From the NCBI RefSeq assembly GCF_015602705.1, contig NZ_CP059081.1:1931702-1995701 (forward strand): a DNA stretch of 64,000 nucleotides, read 5' to 3'. Position numbers and translations under genes: made by a program. The notes below the pieces were generated by a model. It ran no database searches. It was not told the origin of the DNA and worked only from the letters and a program-made list of their open reading frames with translations. The stretch is from Acinetobacter lwoffii (GTDB taxonomy: Bacteria > Pseudomonadota > Gammaproteobacteria > Pseudomonadales > Moraxellaceae). Positions 40,135 to 50,210 of the stretch are shown piece by piece (within the stretch, counting starts at the first letter, position 1; the number at the start of each line of letters is the position of its first letter).

Positions 40135-42639
40135 ATGCTATTTATATTTGCTGTACTACTGCTATTACTTAGTTTATGGGCGGTTTTCTATTTTCATCTC
40201 TCCCGTAGCGCGGGTGCAATTGCACTAATTGTCATGTCAGTAGTCTGTGCCTTTATTAGCCCATGGTCACTTATTCTCGGCATTCCGCTGATCCTGATTA
40301 GCCTTGTGGTGATGATCGACCCTTTACGTATGTCGTTCATTTCTAAACCGGCCTATAAAGCACTGGCCAATGCCATGCCGAGTATCAGCCCGACAGAACG
40401 TGAAGCACTGGACTCCGGAACCAGCTGGTGGGAAAAAGAACTGTTTATGGGTGCACCGAACTGGGAAACCTTTAACAGTTATCCCTATCCCAAATTATCG
40501 CTAGAAGAACAAGCTTTTCTGGACAATGAGGTTGAGACCTTGTGCAGCATGCTGGATGAATGGGAAATCCATGAGCAGAAAGCGCTGCCTGATCATGTCT
40601 GGCAATATATTAAGGAACATGGTTTCTTAGGCCTGATTATTCCCAAAGAATACGGCGGTCGTGCCTTTAGCTCCTTTGCCCAAAGTCGGGTGATGAGCAA
40701 GATTGCTTCGCGATCTCTGACCACAGCCGTGAGTTGTATGGTACCGAACTCACTCGGACCAGGCGAGCTGTTACTGCATTATGGTACCGAAGAACAGAAA
40801 GACCGTTATCTGCCGGGTCTGGCGCGAGGCGAAGAAATTCCCTGTTTCGGTTTGACCAGTCCGGAGGCCGGTTCCGATGCTGGTGCGATTCCTGATACCG
40901 GTGTAGTCTGCTATGGCCAGTTTGAAGGTCAGGAAGTACTCGGTCTGAGAATGAATTTTTCCAAACGCTGGATTACTTTGGCACCAATTGCGACAGTGGT
41001 GGGTCTGGCCTTTAAAATGTATGATCCGGATCATCTTTTGGGTGAACAGACTGAATATGGCATTACCTGTGCCCTGCTTCCTGCCAGTCATGAAGGCGTA
41101 ATAGTGGGACCACGGCATAACCCGGGACCGCCATTCATGAATGGAACAGTGGAAGGTAAAGATGTCTTTATTCCACTGGACTGGATTATTGGTGGCGTAA
41201 AAAATGCCGGTAAAGGATGGCGCATGCTGATGGAATGTTTGGCAGTCGGTCGTGGCATTTCCCTACCAGCGCTGTCTACTTCTACTTCAGAAATGACTTA
41301 TTTAAATGTGGGTGCTTTCTCTCGTATTCGTCAGCAATTCAAGATTTCAGTTGGTAAGTTTGAGGGTGTTCAGGAAGCCAATAGTGAAATCGCCAGTGAC
41401 ACCTATATGCTGGAAGCCTTCCGTTATCTGGTCACCTGTGGTCTGAATCAGGGTGGCAAGCCTGCCGTAATGACGGCGATTGCCAAATACTATGCAACTG
41501 AAGGCATGCGTAAAGTGGTCAATCACGGCATGGATGTGGTCGGTGGTCGTGCCATTCAGATGGGGCCGCGTAACTTTCTGGCACCTTACTATCAGGCAAT
41601 TCCAGTCTCCATTACCGTCGAAGGCGCCAATATTCTCAGTCGTTCCTTGATGATTTTTGGACAGGGTTCAATACGCTGCCATCCTTATCTATATGAAGAA
41701 TTACAGCTCTTACAGGCAGAAGACTCGGCAGCGGCTCTAAATCCTTTTGATAACTTGCTGTTTAAGCATTTGGGTTACACCTTTAACCGGACTGCTCGCT
41801 CCTTTGCCTATGCCTTTACAGGTGGCTCAAGTGCTGCGCCGCAAAGTGCGGTTGATTTCACCCAGCCTTATTATAAGATCATTAATCGGCTGAGTGCCAA
41901 CTTTGCTTTAACTGCGGATATGTGCCTAGGTTTACTCGCAGGGGATATCAAACGTAAGGAAATGCTTTCGGGTCGTCTGGCCGATATTCATGCACATCTG
42001 TTTATTGCTTCCTCAATTCTGAAATATTTTGAGCATAGCAAAAAGACTGAAGATGAGCGTTTACATGCACAGCTTGCGGTAGAAAAGTCTCTGTATACAG
42101 CGCAAGAAGCATTTTTTGACCTGTTTGCCAACTTTCCATCAGGTGCAGCAGCAGGCATGGTCAAACTGCTATGTTTCCCATTTGGCCGTCCGGTACAGAA
42201 ACCATCAGACCAGCTGAAACAACAGGTAGCAAACAGCATGATGGAAAACAATGCTTTCCGGCAGTCACTCAAAAAACATGTCTACTATAATATTAATGAA
42301 AATGATGTCACTGGCCGTATGGAATCTACTTTCAATCTGCTACTCGAGATTGAAAAACTCTGGGATTGCTTTAAAAAAGCTGAAAATAAAGGACAATTTA
42401 AAGGACTCAGTTTTGCTGAGCATGTAGCCGATGCACAGCTACAAGGCTTTATTAATGATCAGGAAGCAGAAAAACTGCTGCACTATAATGCGCGCCGTTA
42501 TGACAGCATGTTGACCGATGTATTCGATCTACATTTGAATGAGGTATTAGAGCTTGAGAATCCGTATCTCATCAAGGAAGATGCTACAGGTACCGATACT
42601 TCAGTGCAAACTGATCCTTCACACTCAGTATCACCTTAA
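40135..42639 (+). CDS. fadE: acyl-CoA dehydrogenase FadE
   Basis: 834 aa. Two N-terminal hydrophobic segments (residues 1-22 and 26-64), then the acyl-CoA dehydrogenase core (GFLGLIIPKEYGGRAFSSFA, GLTSPEAGSDAGAIPDTG) and a C-terminal DUF1974 region, the layout of E. coli FadE. First oxidation step of fatty acid beta-oxidation. GGAG sits 10 nt before the ATG, within the small broken frame. Confidence 0.95.
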   Translation: MLFIFAVLLLLLSLWAVFYFHLSRSAGAIALIVMSVVCAFISPWSLILGIPLILISLVVMIDPLRMSFISKPAYKALANAMPSISPTEREALDSGTSWWEKELFMGAPNWETFNSYPYPKLSLEEQAFLDNEVETLCSMLDEWEIHEQKALPDHVWQYIKEHGFLGLIIPKEYGGRAFSSFAQSRVMSKIASRSLTTAVSCMVPNSLGPGELLLHYGTEEQKDRYLPGLARGEEIPCFGLTSPEAGSDAGAIPDTGVVCYGQFEGQEVLGLRMNFSKRWITLAPIATVVGLAFKMYDPDHLLGEQTEYGITCALLPASHEGVIVGPRHNPGPPFMNGTVEGKDVFIPLDWIIGGVKNAGKGWRMLMECLAVGRGISLPALSTSTSEMTYLNVGAFSRIRQQFKISVGKFEGVQEANSEIASDTYMLEAFRYLVTCGLNQGGKPAVMTAIAKYYATEGMRKVVNHGMDVVGGRAIQMGPRNFLAPYYQAIPVSITVEGANILSRSLMIFGQGSIRCHPYLYEELQLLQAEDSAAALNPFDNLLFKHLGYTFNRTARSFAYAFTGGSSAAPQSAVDFTQPYYKIINRLSANFALTADMCLGLLAGDIKRKEMLSGRLADIHAHLFIASSILKYFEHSKKTEDERLHAQLAVEKSLYTAQEAFFDLFANFPSGAAAGMVKLLCFPFGRPVQKPSDQLKQQVANSMMENNAFRQSLKKHVYYNINENDVTGRMESTFNLLLEIEKLWDCFKKAENKGQFKGLSFAEHVADAQLQGFINDQEAEKLLHYNARRYDSMLTDVFDLHLNEVLELENPYLIKEDATGTDTSVQTDPSHSVSP

Positions 42640-42714
42640 ATCAAACTTTTGATCAAAGGTGTCATAAATTCCAGAGTGGAGCCATGTTTCAATACCTCAC
42701 TTTGGAAGCTTCAT

Positions 42715-42738
42715 AAGTGGCTTTTCAGCCACTTTTTT
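42715..42738 (+). terminator. terminator after fadE
   Basis: AAGTGGC-TTTTCA-GCCACTT followed by a T-run. Confidence 0.88.
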
Positions 42739-42811
42739 TTACGACTATTGCACGATAGTATTTTGGCTTAAAAGCGTTAAGCTAAAGCAATAATAAAATT
42801 GAGGATAAAGC

Positions 42812-43204
42812 ATGTCACAACAAGATTATGAAAATGGCTTGAAAGTCCGTACTGAAGTAATGGGGGAAAGCTTTGTGCAGCGTGCTCAGGAAAATACCGT
42901 GCCTTTTACCCAGCCATTACAGGACTGGATTAATGAACATGCCTGGGGTTCGACCTGGCAACGTGAAGGTATTTTACCGCGTAAATATCGTTCTTTAATT
43001 ACCATTGCATTTCTAACCGCGCAAAAAAGTCCCACTGAACTAAAAGGTCATGTGCGAGGTGCCCTAAATAACGGCGCAACGGTTGAGGAAATTCAGGAAG
43101 TGTTGTTGCATAGCCTGCCTTACTGCGGTGCACCGGCAACCCAGGAAGCGTTTCGTGCCGCGCTTGAAGTCATTCAGGAATATGAGACGAATCAACAAAA
43201 TTAA
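42812..43204 (+). CDS. carboxymuconolactone decarboxylase-family protein
   Basis: 130 aa. CMD fold with LPRKYRSLITIAFLTA, ELKGHVRGALNNGATVEEI and a terminal helix as in PcaC. No other beta-ketoadipate gene is near, so the reaction is uncertain; CMD proteins also include AhpD-like antioxidants, but the CxxC motif of AhpD is missing (LLHSLPYCG has one Cys). Good GAGG RBS. Confidence 0.85.
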   Translation: MSQQDYENGLKVRTEVMGESFVQRAQENTVPFTQPLQDWINEHAWGSTWQREGILPRKYRSLITIAFLTAQKSPTELKGHVRGALNNGATVEEIQEVLLHSLPYCGAPATQEAFRAALEVIQEYETNQQN

Positions 43205-43271
43205 GATATTTATTTAAATTGTTTGAGCTTGTCATATTAAAATTAGCTTAGGCTATTTAAAGCAATTGAAA

Positions 43272-43306
43272 TAAAAATCCGGGAATTTTAAATCCCCGGA
43301 TTTTTA
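43272..43306. terminator. bidirectional terminator between CMD gene and rut operon
   Basis: AAAATCCGGG and CCCGGATTTT around AATTTTAAATC, with T-run on both strands. Confidence 0.85.
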
Positions 43307-43387
43307 TATTTTAGGTAAAGAAATCTATTGCGATGAACTTAATTGAAAATTAATTATTTCTCTTAATAACAGGTTTTAATAAAAACT

Positions 43388-44263
43388 TTATCCCCTTAAT
43401 TCAATTTGCGTACGTTGTTCCAATCCTTGTACCGCAGCGGAAAAATCCAGCTGGCTGGCCTGAGGTCTGGCAATCTGCTGAAACTGCTGCTGAACCAAAG
43501 ACATCACTGATAAATCCAGTTGCTGCTGTTGCACCAGTTCTAAAGCAATACCAATATCTTTCTGCAATAAATCCAGCGCAAAGGTTTTATGAAACTCACG
43601 GCTCAGTACACGCTGCGCCATGATATTTTCCGACATGCTACTTTTACCACTGGAATGATTAATACAGTTCAACGCACTGCTTAAGTCAACTCCCTGCCCT
43701 TTCAGTACAGTTAAGCCTTCAGCCAGCGCCCATAAATGCGTAGCCATCAAAGTATTGTTAATGGCTTTCACTGCAAAACCGGAACCACTTTCTCCCACAT
43801 ATTCAATCAACCCAGCAAAAGCAGCAATGACCGGTTTGGCTTGCGTAAAGGCAGATTCACTTCCTCCCACCATCACGGTTAAAGTGCCTTTTTCTGCCCC
43901 AACAGTCTGACCAGATACCGGAGCATCCAGGTAATAGCTTCCCTGTTGCTCCAATCGATTTGCCAGTTTTTGGGCCGATTCTGGTACACCGCTGGTATAG
44001 TCAATCCAGATTGCACCCGGTTTAGGTGGATGTGCAGCAATTAGCTTCTCTACATCCTGACTGGTCGGCAAGCAAGAAAAAATAAAATCTGCCTGAACCG
44101 CCTGTTCAATACCCACTGCCTGAGTCCTGAAAGATTGAGCATGATCTAGCGCTTTCTGTTCAGTCCGGTTCCAGACCCAAACCGGATGTCCGAGTTTTGG
44201 CAAATGGGAGGCCATATGCCAGCCCATTGCCCCAAGTCCTAAAAATGCAACTGTATGACTCAA
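43388..44263 (-). CDS. 3-hydroxyisobutyrate dehydrogenase-family oxidoreductase in rut operon
   Basis: 291 aa. Rossmann motif FLGLGAMGWHMASHLPKLG, substrate motif DAPVSGQTVGAEKGTL, catalytic Lys166 in FAVKAINNT. The family includes tartronate-semialdehyde reductase and 3-hydroxypropionate dehydrogenase. It starts 15 nt after rutG and ends the operon; no nitroreductase-like RutE is present. It probably reduces malonic semialdehyde, the toxic end product of the Rut pathway, to 3-hydroxypropionate (inference from family and position). Confidence 0.85.
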   Translation of the reverse strand: MSHTVAFLGLGAMGWHMASHLPKLGHPVWVWNRTEQKALDHAQSFRTQAVGIEQAVQADFIFSCLPTSQDVEKLIAAHPPKPGAIWIDYTSGVPESAQKLANRLEQQGSYYLDAPVSGQTVGAEKGTLTVMVGGSESAFTQAKPVIAAFAGLIEYVGESGSGFAVKAINNTLMATHLWALAEGLTVLKGQGVDLSSALNCINHSSGKSSMSENIMAQRVLSREFHKTFALDLLQKDIGIALELVQQQQLDLSVMSLVQQQFQQIARPQASQLDFSAAVQGLEQRTQIELRG

Positions 44264-44278
44264 AAAATACTCCTTATA

Positions 44279-45634
44279 TTAAGCGACTGGCTTAACCTCA
44301 ACTTCTGTTGCGGTCGATGCAGGTTCAGGCAATTCTTTATCTTCACCACGATTTAGGAACAGGTTCAACAAAATCGCAGCCAAAGTCGCAGTACCGATAC
44401 CACCCAAATCGAAACCACCAATCTGCAAGCTATAATTACCTGTCCCCATAATCAGACACACCGCACCAATAATCAGGGTACTGTTCTTGGTAAAATCAAC
44501 ATGGTTATCCACCCAGATTTTGGCACCCGCCACAGTAATCAACCCGAAGACCACAATCGATGCGCCACCCAATAAAGCTACTGGAATGGTACTGATCACC
44601 GCACCAAATTTAGGTGAAAGTCCCAGCAAAATAGCGAAGATCCCGGCAAAAATAAACACGGTGGTGGCGTACACTTTGGTCACTGCCATCACACCGATAT
44701 TTTCAGCATAAGTGGTCATCCCGGTACCGCCGACAGAAGCGGATAATGAAGTACAAACCCCATCTGCAAAGAAACCGCGTCCCATATACGGCGACAGATT
44801 TTTACCAGTCATTGCGGATACTGCTTTAAAGTGCCCAAGATTTTCTGCAACCAGAATAATGGCCACTGGTGCAATCATCAGCATGGCATTCATTTCAAAG
44901 ACCGGACTCTGGAAATTCGGCAAACCAAACCATGCTGCTTCACTGACTTTGGTAAAATCAATCGCAGATCCGAAGCCCATGACGTTTGTGAAAAGGAAGT
45001 AAATCAGATAGGAAGATAACAAGCCCAATAACAGCAACAGACGGCGTACCATTCCTCGGGTAAACACAGCAATCACACTGATACAGATAATGGTGATTAA
45101 TGCCATCCACGAATCAAACTGGTTCGCTGAAACACTCTTAATTGCGACTGGCGCCAGGTTCAAACCAATGATCATCACAATCACGCCTGTCACTACTGGC
45201 GGCATCAGTTTTTCAATCCAGTTGGTACCGGTTTTCATGACCAGCAGACCAATCAAGGCATAGACAATACCGCAAGCAATGGTACCGCCAAGCGCCAGTC
45301 CGATATTAGGATTCGCACCAACTCCGGAATAACCTGTAACTGCGACGACCGCACCAATAAAGGCAAAGCTGGATCCCAGATAACTAGGCAATCGACCGCC
45401 CGTGATCAGGAAAAATAAAATGGTCCCAATCCCGGTAATGAAAATCGTGAGATTGGGATCAAACCCCATTAATAAGGGTGCCAGCACGGTTGCGCCAAAC
45501 ATGGCAAACACATGCTGCAACCCGAGAATAATACTTTTTCCAGCAGGCAGATATTCATCTGTTTGCACGGGTGTGGTATCGAGATTGCCTTGGTAAGGCT
45601 TAAATTTTGGAAACCACGTTTCTTTTTCTTGCAT
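44279..45634 (-). CDS. rutG: pyrimidine permease RutG
   Basis: 451 aa NCS2-family permease with about 12-14 membrane segments. Family motifs ILVAENLGHFKAVSAMTG and SASVGGTGMTTYAENIG are intact, and QHVFAMFGATVLAPLL marks the N terminus. Imports uracil/thymine for the Rut enzymes. 33 nt after rutF. Confidence 0.93.
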   Translation of the reverse strand: MQEKETWFPKFKPYQGNLDTTPVQTDEYLPAGKSIILGLQHVFAMFGATVLAPLLMGFDPNLTIFITGIGTILFFLITGGRLPSYLGSSFAFIGAVVAVTGYSGVGANPNIGLALGGTIACGIVYALIGLLVMKTGTNWIEKLMPPVVTGVIVMIIGLNLAPVAIKSVSANQFDSWMALITIICISVIAVFTRGMVRRLLLLLGLLSSYLIYFLFTNVMGFGSAIDFTKVSEAAWFGLPNFQSPVFEMNAMLMIAPVAIILVAENLGHFKAVSAMTGKNLSPYMGRGFFADGVCTSLSASVGGTGMTTYAENIGVMAVTKVYATTVFIFAGIFAILLGLSPKFGAVISTIPVALLGGASIVVFGLITVAGAKIWVDNHVDFTKNSTLIIGAVCLIMGTGNYSLQIGGFDLGGIGTATLAAILLNLFLNRGEDKELPEPASTATEVEVKPVA

Positions 45635-45667
45635 CGGCTTCCCCTCCTTGATTAGGATTGAATTGAA

Positions 45668-46249
45668 TTAGCACATTTTGTGTGGCTCACAGTAAGAACG
45701 GTTGAAGTACATCAGCGCATTGCCTTGACTCTGGCACATGGCTTTCACCTCACAGAACAGCACGTCATGACTGCCTACGGATAAACATTGGACCACCTCG
45801 CAGTCAAAACTGACTAAGGCATCTTCAAGTACAGGCGACTGGGTCACCAAAGTTTTCCAGTTCCCCTGACTGAAACGCTCTGCCATTGGTGTTTTTCCAC
45901 CAAACAGATTGGAAAGATTTTGTTGATGTGATGCCAGGGTATTCACACACAACACCTGATTCTTTTTAAAGGTTTCATAGACTGACGCAGAACGGTTCAG
46001 GCACACCAGTAACGTTGGTGGTGTATCCGTCACGCTACATACGGCCGAAGCGGTAAATCCAGCCATTCCTGCATCGCCTTGCGTGGTAATGACATTCACT
46101 GCAGCACCTAGATTAGACATGCCCTGACGGAAAATCTGCTGATCGACCTGGGTAAAGATGTCACCCGATGCGTTAGTCGCCAAAACCTTATTTAATGCTT
46201 TATTTTCTGCAACTGTCTCTGTGATGATTTTAGATAGTTTGGCATTCAT
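45668..46249 (-). CDS. rutF: flavin reductase RutF
   Basis: 193 aa from ATG 46249, which has GGGAG upstream; a TTG at 46273 also opens the frame. Flavin-reductase-like fold: [35 protein letters not shown], then FDCEVVQC. Supplies reduced FMN to RutA, which needs it to open the ring. Confidence 0.93.
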   Translation of the reverse strand: MNAKLSKIITETVAENKALNKVLATNASGDIFTQVDQQIFRQGMSNLGAAVNVITTQGDAGMAGFTASAVCSVTDTPPTLLVCLNRSASVYETFKKNQVLCVNTLASHQQNLSNLFGGKTPMAERFSQGNWKTLVTQSPVLEDALVSFDCEVVQCLSVGSHDVLFCEVKAMCQSQGNALMYFNRSYCEPHKMC

Positions 46250-46328
46250 GCTGTTCTCCCGCCCCCAAGTCAATATTCAGTTTCAGACCTGGGGCATCTA
46301 GTAATGAGATTGAATCAGGTGGATCGGC

Positions 46329-46709
46329 TTATACATGGGCAATCGAAGCAATTTCGACCAGCGCATCAGGTTTGACCAAACCTGTCTGTACGCAATAACG
46401 TGCCGGTTTATCTCCCGGGAAATATTCTGCATAAACTGCATTAATCGCAGCATAATCTGCCCAGTCTTTGACAAAGACATGGTTAAAGGTCACGTCATCC
46501 ATACTGCCGCCTGCTTCTTCAATCACACGCTTGATGGTTTCCAGAATATGACGGGTCTGTGCTGCGGCATCACCGACATGCACCACATTATTATTTTCAT
46601 CAAAGGCCAATGTACCGGATACATACACAATATTGTCTGCCTTGGTTGCCGGTACATACGGTGCTAATGGTTTCGATGTTCCTGCTGGAATAATGATTTC
46701 TTTAGGCAT
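46329..46709 (-). CDS. rutC: RidA-family aminoacrylate deaminase RutC
   Basis: 126 aa Rid/YjgF family. [39 protein letters not shown] and [20 protein letters not shown] include the substrate-binding Arg (PARY) and the late Glu. Processes 3-aminoacrylate or its peracid in the Rut pathway. 33 nt after rutB. Confidence 0.94.
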   Translation of the reverse strand: MPKEIIIPAGTSKPLAPYVPATKADNIVYVSGTLAFDENNNVVHVGDAAAQTRHILETIKRVIEEAGGSMDDVTFNHVFVKDWADYAAINAVYAEYFPGDKPARYCVQTGLVKPDALVEIASIAHV

Positions 46710-46742
46710 ACTATTTTTTCCTTAATTCTGTTCTTTAATTCT

Positions 46743-47504
46743 TTACGCGCTTACAGCCAATTCAGTTTCTTTTAGTGACTCACTTTCTTTTTGAAAGGTA
46801 TCGACAAAATTTGCAGTATCTGACACCCAGCCAAAGAAGGTCTTGATGTTATACAGACTGGCTTCATGGGCTTCGACTGGACCTGCCTGATGACAGGCAT
46901 CGGCAAGTGCTACACCGAAATACTCCAGAAAGAAGCCGTCACGTAGTGTCGACTCTACACAAACGTTGGTGGCAATCCCGACAAAGACCAGATTACGAAT
47001 ACCACGCACACGTAACATGCTGTCCAGCGCGGTATTAAAGAAACCGCTATAACGTGGCTTTTCGATCACCAGGTCTTGTGGCAGTGGCTTTAACTCATCA
47101 ATCAGCTCAAAATCCCAACTGCCTTTTGCTAACAATTGACCCTGTAATTCAGGACGTTTACGCATGGTCTTTAAGGCATTGGATTTATGGAAATTCGGAG
47201 AATCCGTACCACCTGCTTCCTTATATTCTGCATCCCAGCCATTTTTAAAATAGATGACCTGAATACCGGCCGCATGCGCTCCATCGACTGCCTTTTTAAT
47301 GTTCTCTACGACTGGTTTGGTCTTTGAGACATCAAAGCCCGCCAGATCCAGATAGCCGCCCTGCGAGGTATAGGCATTTTGCATATCAATCACAATCAGG
47401 GCAGTCTGTTCAGGTGCAAGGCAGATTGGTTCAGGCTCAGCTTTAAGCGATTTTCCGGTACCGAGTTTTTCAGTAAAACCGGCCCTTACCACTAATTCAC
47501 TCAT
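46743..47504 (-). CDS. rutB: ureidoacrylate amidohydrolase RutB
   Basis: 253 aa isochorismatase-like hydrolase. Catalytic triad D40 (LIVIDMQN), K149 ([10 protein letters not shown]) and C182 ([10 protein letters not shown]). Cleaves ureidoacrylate to aminoacrylate, CO2 and ammonia. Starts inside the end of rutA (4-nt ATGA overlap), so it is translationally coupled. Confidence 0.96.
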   Translation of the reverse strand: MSELVVRAGFTEKLGTGKSLKAEPEPICLAPEQTALIVIDMQNAYTSQGGYLDLAGFDVSKTKPVVENIKKAVDGAHAAGIQVIYFKNGWDAEYKEAGGTDSPNFHKSNALKTMRKRPELQGQLLAKGSWDFELIDELKPLPQDLVIEKPRYSGFFNTALDSMLRVRGIRNLVFVGIATNVCVESTLRDGFFLEYFGVALADACHQAGPVEAHEASLYNIKTFFGWVSDTANFVDTFQKESESLKETELAVSA

Positions 47505-48613
47505 GCGCTTTTCTCCAGTACAGGTGCTTCACCCTCAATCACAATATGGTCACGGCATTTCATCAATGGCTGGATTTTCTGACCGAAATCTTCTACACCC
47601 TGAACGAAATCATCAAAGGTCAGCAACACACCTTCAGTGCCCTTGATCTCGCCAATTTCATCCAACATTCGTGCCACATTTTCATAAGAACCTACCAAGG
47701 TTCCCATATTGATATTCACTGGAGATACGCTAGACGCCATTTGACGGATATTGGTATCTGCACCGGAAGTCGTGTCTTTCCCGCCCTGATTCATCAACCA
47801 GTTAATCGCTTCCATATCTGCGCCATCGTTATAGTGTTGCCATTTGGCTTGAGCTTCTTCATCAGTTTCTGCCGCGATGACCATAAACAGCACATAAGTC
47901 TGTACATCACGACCCGTCACATCTGTTTTTTCTTTTAGGCGATCATTAATTTCTGCATAAGCGGTCGGTGTATTCAGCCCTTTACCAAACACGAAGTTGT
48001 AGTCAGCATATTGCGCAGAAAACTCCAGACCGGCATCAGACTGACCAGCACAGATGATTTTCATGTCTGCTTGCGGGCGAGGGCTGACACGACAGTCTTC
48101 CATCTGGAAATGTTCGCCCTTAAAGTCTGACTTACCAGTCGCCCAAAGTTCACGCAGAATTTGTACATATTCAGACAGATATTCATAGCGTTTACCAAAA
48201 TAGTCATTACCTGGCCACATACCCATTTGGGTATATTCAGGTGGTTGCCAGCCGGTCACCACATTTAGACCAAAACGACCATTTGAAATCGAATCAATAG
48301 TTGATACCATGCGCGCGACAATTGCAGGTGGCATCACCAGAGTTGCGGCAGTTGCGAAAATTTTAATTTTGCTGGTGACAGCAGCAAGACCTGCCATTAG
48401 GGTGAAAGTTTCCAGGTTATGTTCCCAAAATTCAGTCTTGCCACCAAAGCCACGCAGCTTGATCATAGAAAGTGCGAAATCGAAACCATAGTGCTCAGCG
48501 CGCTGTACGATTTGTTTGTTTAACTCAAAAGTCGGCATGTACTGCGGTGCATTTTCAGAGAGTAACCAGCCATTATTTCCGATTGGACAGAAGACACCTA
48601 TTTTCATTTTCAC
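47501..48613 (-). CDS. rutA: pyrimidine monooxygenase RutA
   Basis: 370 aa luciferase-like FMN monooxygenase. [35 protein letters not shown] and [16 protein letters not shown] match RutA. Adds oxygen to uracil or thymine and opens the ring between N3 and C4. First gene of rutABCFG plus reductase, behind a sigma-54 promoter. Confidence 0.96.
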   Translation of the reverse strand: MKMKIGVFCPIGNNGWLLSENAPQYMPTFELNKQIVQRAEHYGFDFALSMIKLRGFGGKTEFWEHNLETFTLMAGLAAVTSKIKIFATAATLVMPPAIVARMVSTIDSISNGRFGLNVVTGWQPPEYTQMGMWPGNDYFGKRYEYLSEYVQILRELWATGKSDFKGEHFQMEDCRVSPRPQADMKIICAGQSDAGLEFSAQYADYNFVFGKGLNTPTAYAEINDRLKEKTDVTGRDVQTYVLFMVIAAETDEEAQAKWQHYNDGADMEAINWLMNQGGKDTTSGADTNIRQMASSVSPVNINMGTLVGSYENVARMLDEIGEIKGTEGVLLTFDDFVQGVEDFGQKIQPLMKCRDHIVIEGEAPVLEKSA

Positions 48614-48680
48614 ACCTCATTATTTTTAACACTTATTCAAAATTCTGATTCCACTTCGGGAATTTTATTTACAAGATAAA

Positions 48681-48700
48681 CATTGCAAAGCGTGTGCCAA
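48681..48700 (-). promoter_or_regulatory. sigma-54 promoter of the rut operon
   Basis: Minus strand TTGGCACACGCTTTGCAATG: GG and GC are exactly 10 nt apart and TGGCAC-N5-TTGCA is consensus. The predicted start lies about 60 nt before the rutA ATG. E. coli rut is also NtrC-activated. No convincing NtrC palindrome was found in the 48700-48900 stretch. Confidence 0.9.
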
Positions 48701-48786
48701 CTATATTTAATTTATAATTATCAATTACTTAATATTTTATTTTTTGAATTTTTAGTAAAATAACCATTTTTACCTATGAGTCAATT

Positions 48787-48894
48787 TTGAACATATTGTT
48801 TCATTCAAGTGCACTCGTAGCAATTTTTGCATTTGCAGTTCATGCATCAATTCGAAGTAAAAACCATGCTGATGCTACAAAAATGATTGATTAG
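48787..48894 (+). other. possible 35-codon peptide or gene relic in rutD-rutA gap
   Basis: Plus-strand frame from TTG 48787 to TAG 48894. Residues such as SSALVAIFAFAVHASIRSKN look like a membrane helix plus charged tail. No RBS or ATG. Part of the 330-bp gap 48614-48943, which otherwise holds the rut promoter and the rutD terminator. Confidence 0.25.
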
Positions 48895-48899
48895 AAAAA

Positions 48900-48928
48900 A
48901 TAAAAAACCAGACACGAGGTCTGGCTTT
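48900..48928 (-). terminator. terminator after rutD
   Basis: CCAGAC/GTCTGG hairpin with T-run on the minus strand, so rutD is a separate transcription unit from rutA. Confidence 0.85.
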
Positions 48929-48943
48929 AAAAAAATCTTCAAA

Positions 48944-49735
48944 CTAAGGGGTAATCAGGAATGAAAGGATCAGTTGATTCACCTGATCTGTCTCGGTCAC
49001 AGTAGATGCATGTGCACCTGTAGCAAGCAAACTTAGCTGACTATGCGGCAAGCATTGCTGTAATTGCTGTGACCGTTGATAAGGCACCAGGAAATCATTC
49101 TGATTGGCAAGCAGATGTATAGGAATATCTTTGAGTGCCTGTTGATGTTCTGTGTTTAGTTTAAAAGTCTGCACGGCTTGTAGGCGTGCCAGAACATTTT
49201 TGATCGGTGGAAAGTCAAGGAGCTGCTTATTTTCTGCTTCGGTTAACTGATCAATATGGGTTGAAATCCACTGCGGCGGATAAAGAAATAAAGCCTGTGC
49301 TCTCACATATGCCTCTGCCCCGCTATTGAGCAATAACGAAGTCCGGGCTTCGAAACACTTCTGAGTATGAGCATCCAGCTCTCCCCAAGCATTTAACATG
49401 GTCAAACTGAGCAGCTTAAACTTTCTTTCAGCCTGATAGGTCGCCAGTTGCATGCCGATATGTCCGCCCAACGCATGCCCGATAAAATGAAACTCTCGAA
49501 TGCCATCATTGATCAATAAATCCAGAATCTGGCCGGCCATATGGTCGATCGAATAAGGCGTGGGCAAGAGTTCAGAATCTGAATGACAGCCTTCCTGGTC
49601 ATAAGTAACCACATGAAAATGCTGCTGTAAAACTCTAATTTGAGGATTCCAGAAACTGGCATGTCCGCCCAGTCCGGACGAAAGCACCACATAAGGTGCA
49701 TCTGCCTGTGCTGCATGATTAATAAATAAAGACAT
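48944..49735 (-). CDS. rutD: aminoacrylate hydrolase RutD (alpha/beta hydrolase)
   Basis: 263 aa. Aligns by eye with E. coli RutD from ADAPYVVLSSGLGGHASFWNPQ through FIGHALGGHIGMQLA (nucleophile elbow GHALGG, where the usual Ser is Ala as in E. coli RutD GHALGA) to ATGAHASTVTE (late His). Speeds conversion of aminoacrylate to malonic semialdehyde and ammonia. In E. coli rutD is inside the operon; here it lies upstream with its own terminator. Confidence 0.92.
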   Translation of the reverse strand: MSLFINHAAQADAPYVVLSSGLGGHASFWNPQIRVLQQHFHVVTYDQEGCHSDSELLPTPYSIDHMAGQILDLLINDGIREFHFIGHALGGHIGMQLATYQAERKFKLLSLTMLNAWGELDAHTQKCFEARTSLLLNSGAEAYVRAQALFLYPPQWISTHIDQLTEAENKQLLDFPPIKNVLARLQAVQTFKLNTEHQQALKDIPIHLLANQNDFLVPYQRSQQLQQCLPHSQLSLLATGAHASTVTETDQVNQLILSFLITP

Positions 49736-49815
49736 AAATTTCTCATAGTTTAAATATGAGATGAACGCAGCAAAATATATGCCTAAACAGGACCTTTTTT
49801 GAACAACTGTTAAAA

Positions 49816-50073
49816 TTACAGCCAGTAGACATTAAAGCTGTAATAAAATTCTTGTACTTCAAAACGTACGTTATAACCCAGATCTGTTAACTCGGCAGAC
49901 AAGGCACGGATATCTTCCAAAGGCAGATGTTTGGGAAAAACTGTCAGTACCGCTGTATTGCCTTGCCGGGCATTATCTTCAATCAGTTGCGCCAGACGTG
50001 GCTTATACATTTCAATATTCAGGTTAGCAACATTAGATAAAATTTTGGCCTGATCTGCCGTCATAAAATTCAT
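49816..50073 (-). CDS. small hypothetical protein
   Basis: 85 aa, no signal peptide. A helical N-terminal half (TADQAKILSNVANLNIEMYK) is followed by a strand-rich half (TAVLTVFPKHLPLEDIRALS, GYNVRFEVQEFYYSF). No named family. The RBS region (AGAGAAAAT) before ATG is fair. Lies between degS and rutD on the same strand. Confidence 0.6.
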   Translation of the reverse strand: MNFMTADQAKILSNVANLNIEMYKPRLAQLIEDNARQGNTAVLTVFPKHLPLEDIRALSAELTDLGYNVRFEVQEFYYSFNVYWL

Positions 50074-50168
50074 TTTTATTTTCTCTTTTAATGTTATTTC
50101 ACTAAGCTAAATGATTTATAAAACGCTTAATATTTCACTTTTGTATCAGAACATGCTGAAAGAAAGTA

Positions 50169-50200
50169 TAAAAAAAATCCCTCATCATGAGGGATTTTTT
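50169..50200 (-). terminator. terminator after degS
   Basis: AAAATCCCTCAT-CAT-GAGGGATTTT plus flanking runs. Confidence 0.9.
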
Positions 50201-50210
50201 TTAATCAAAC

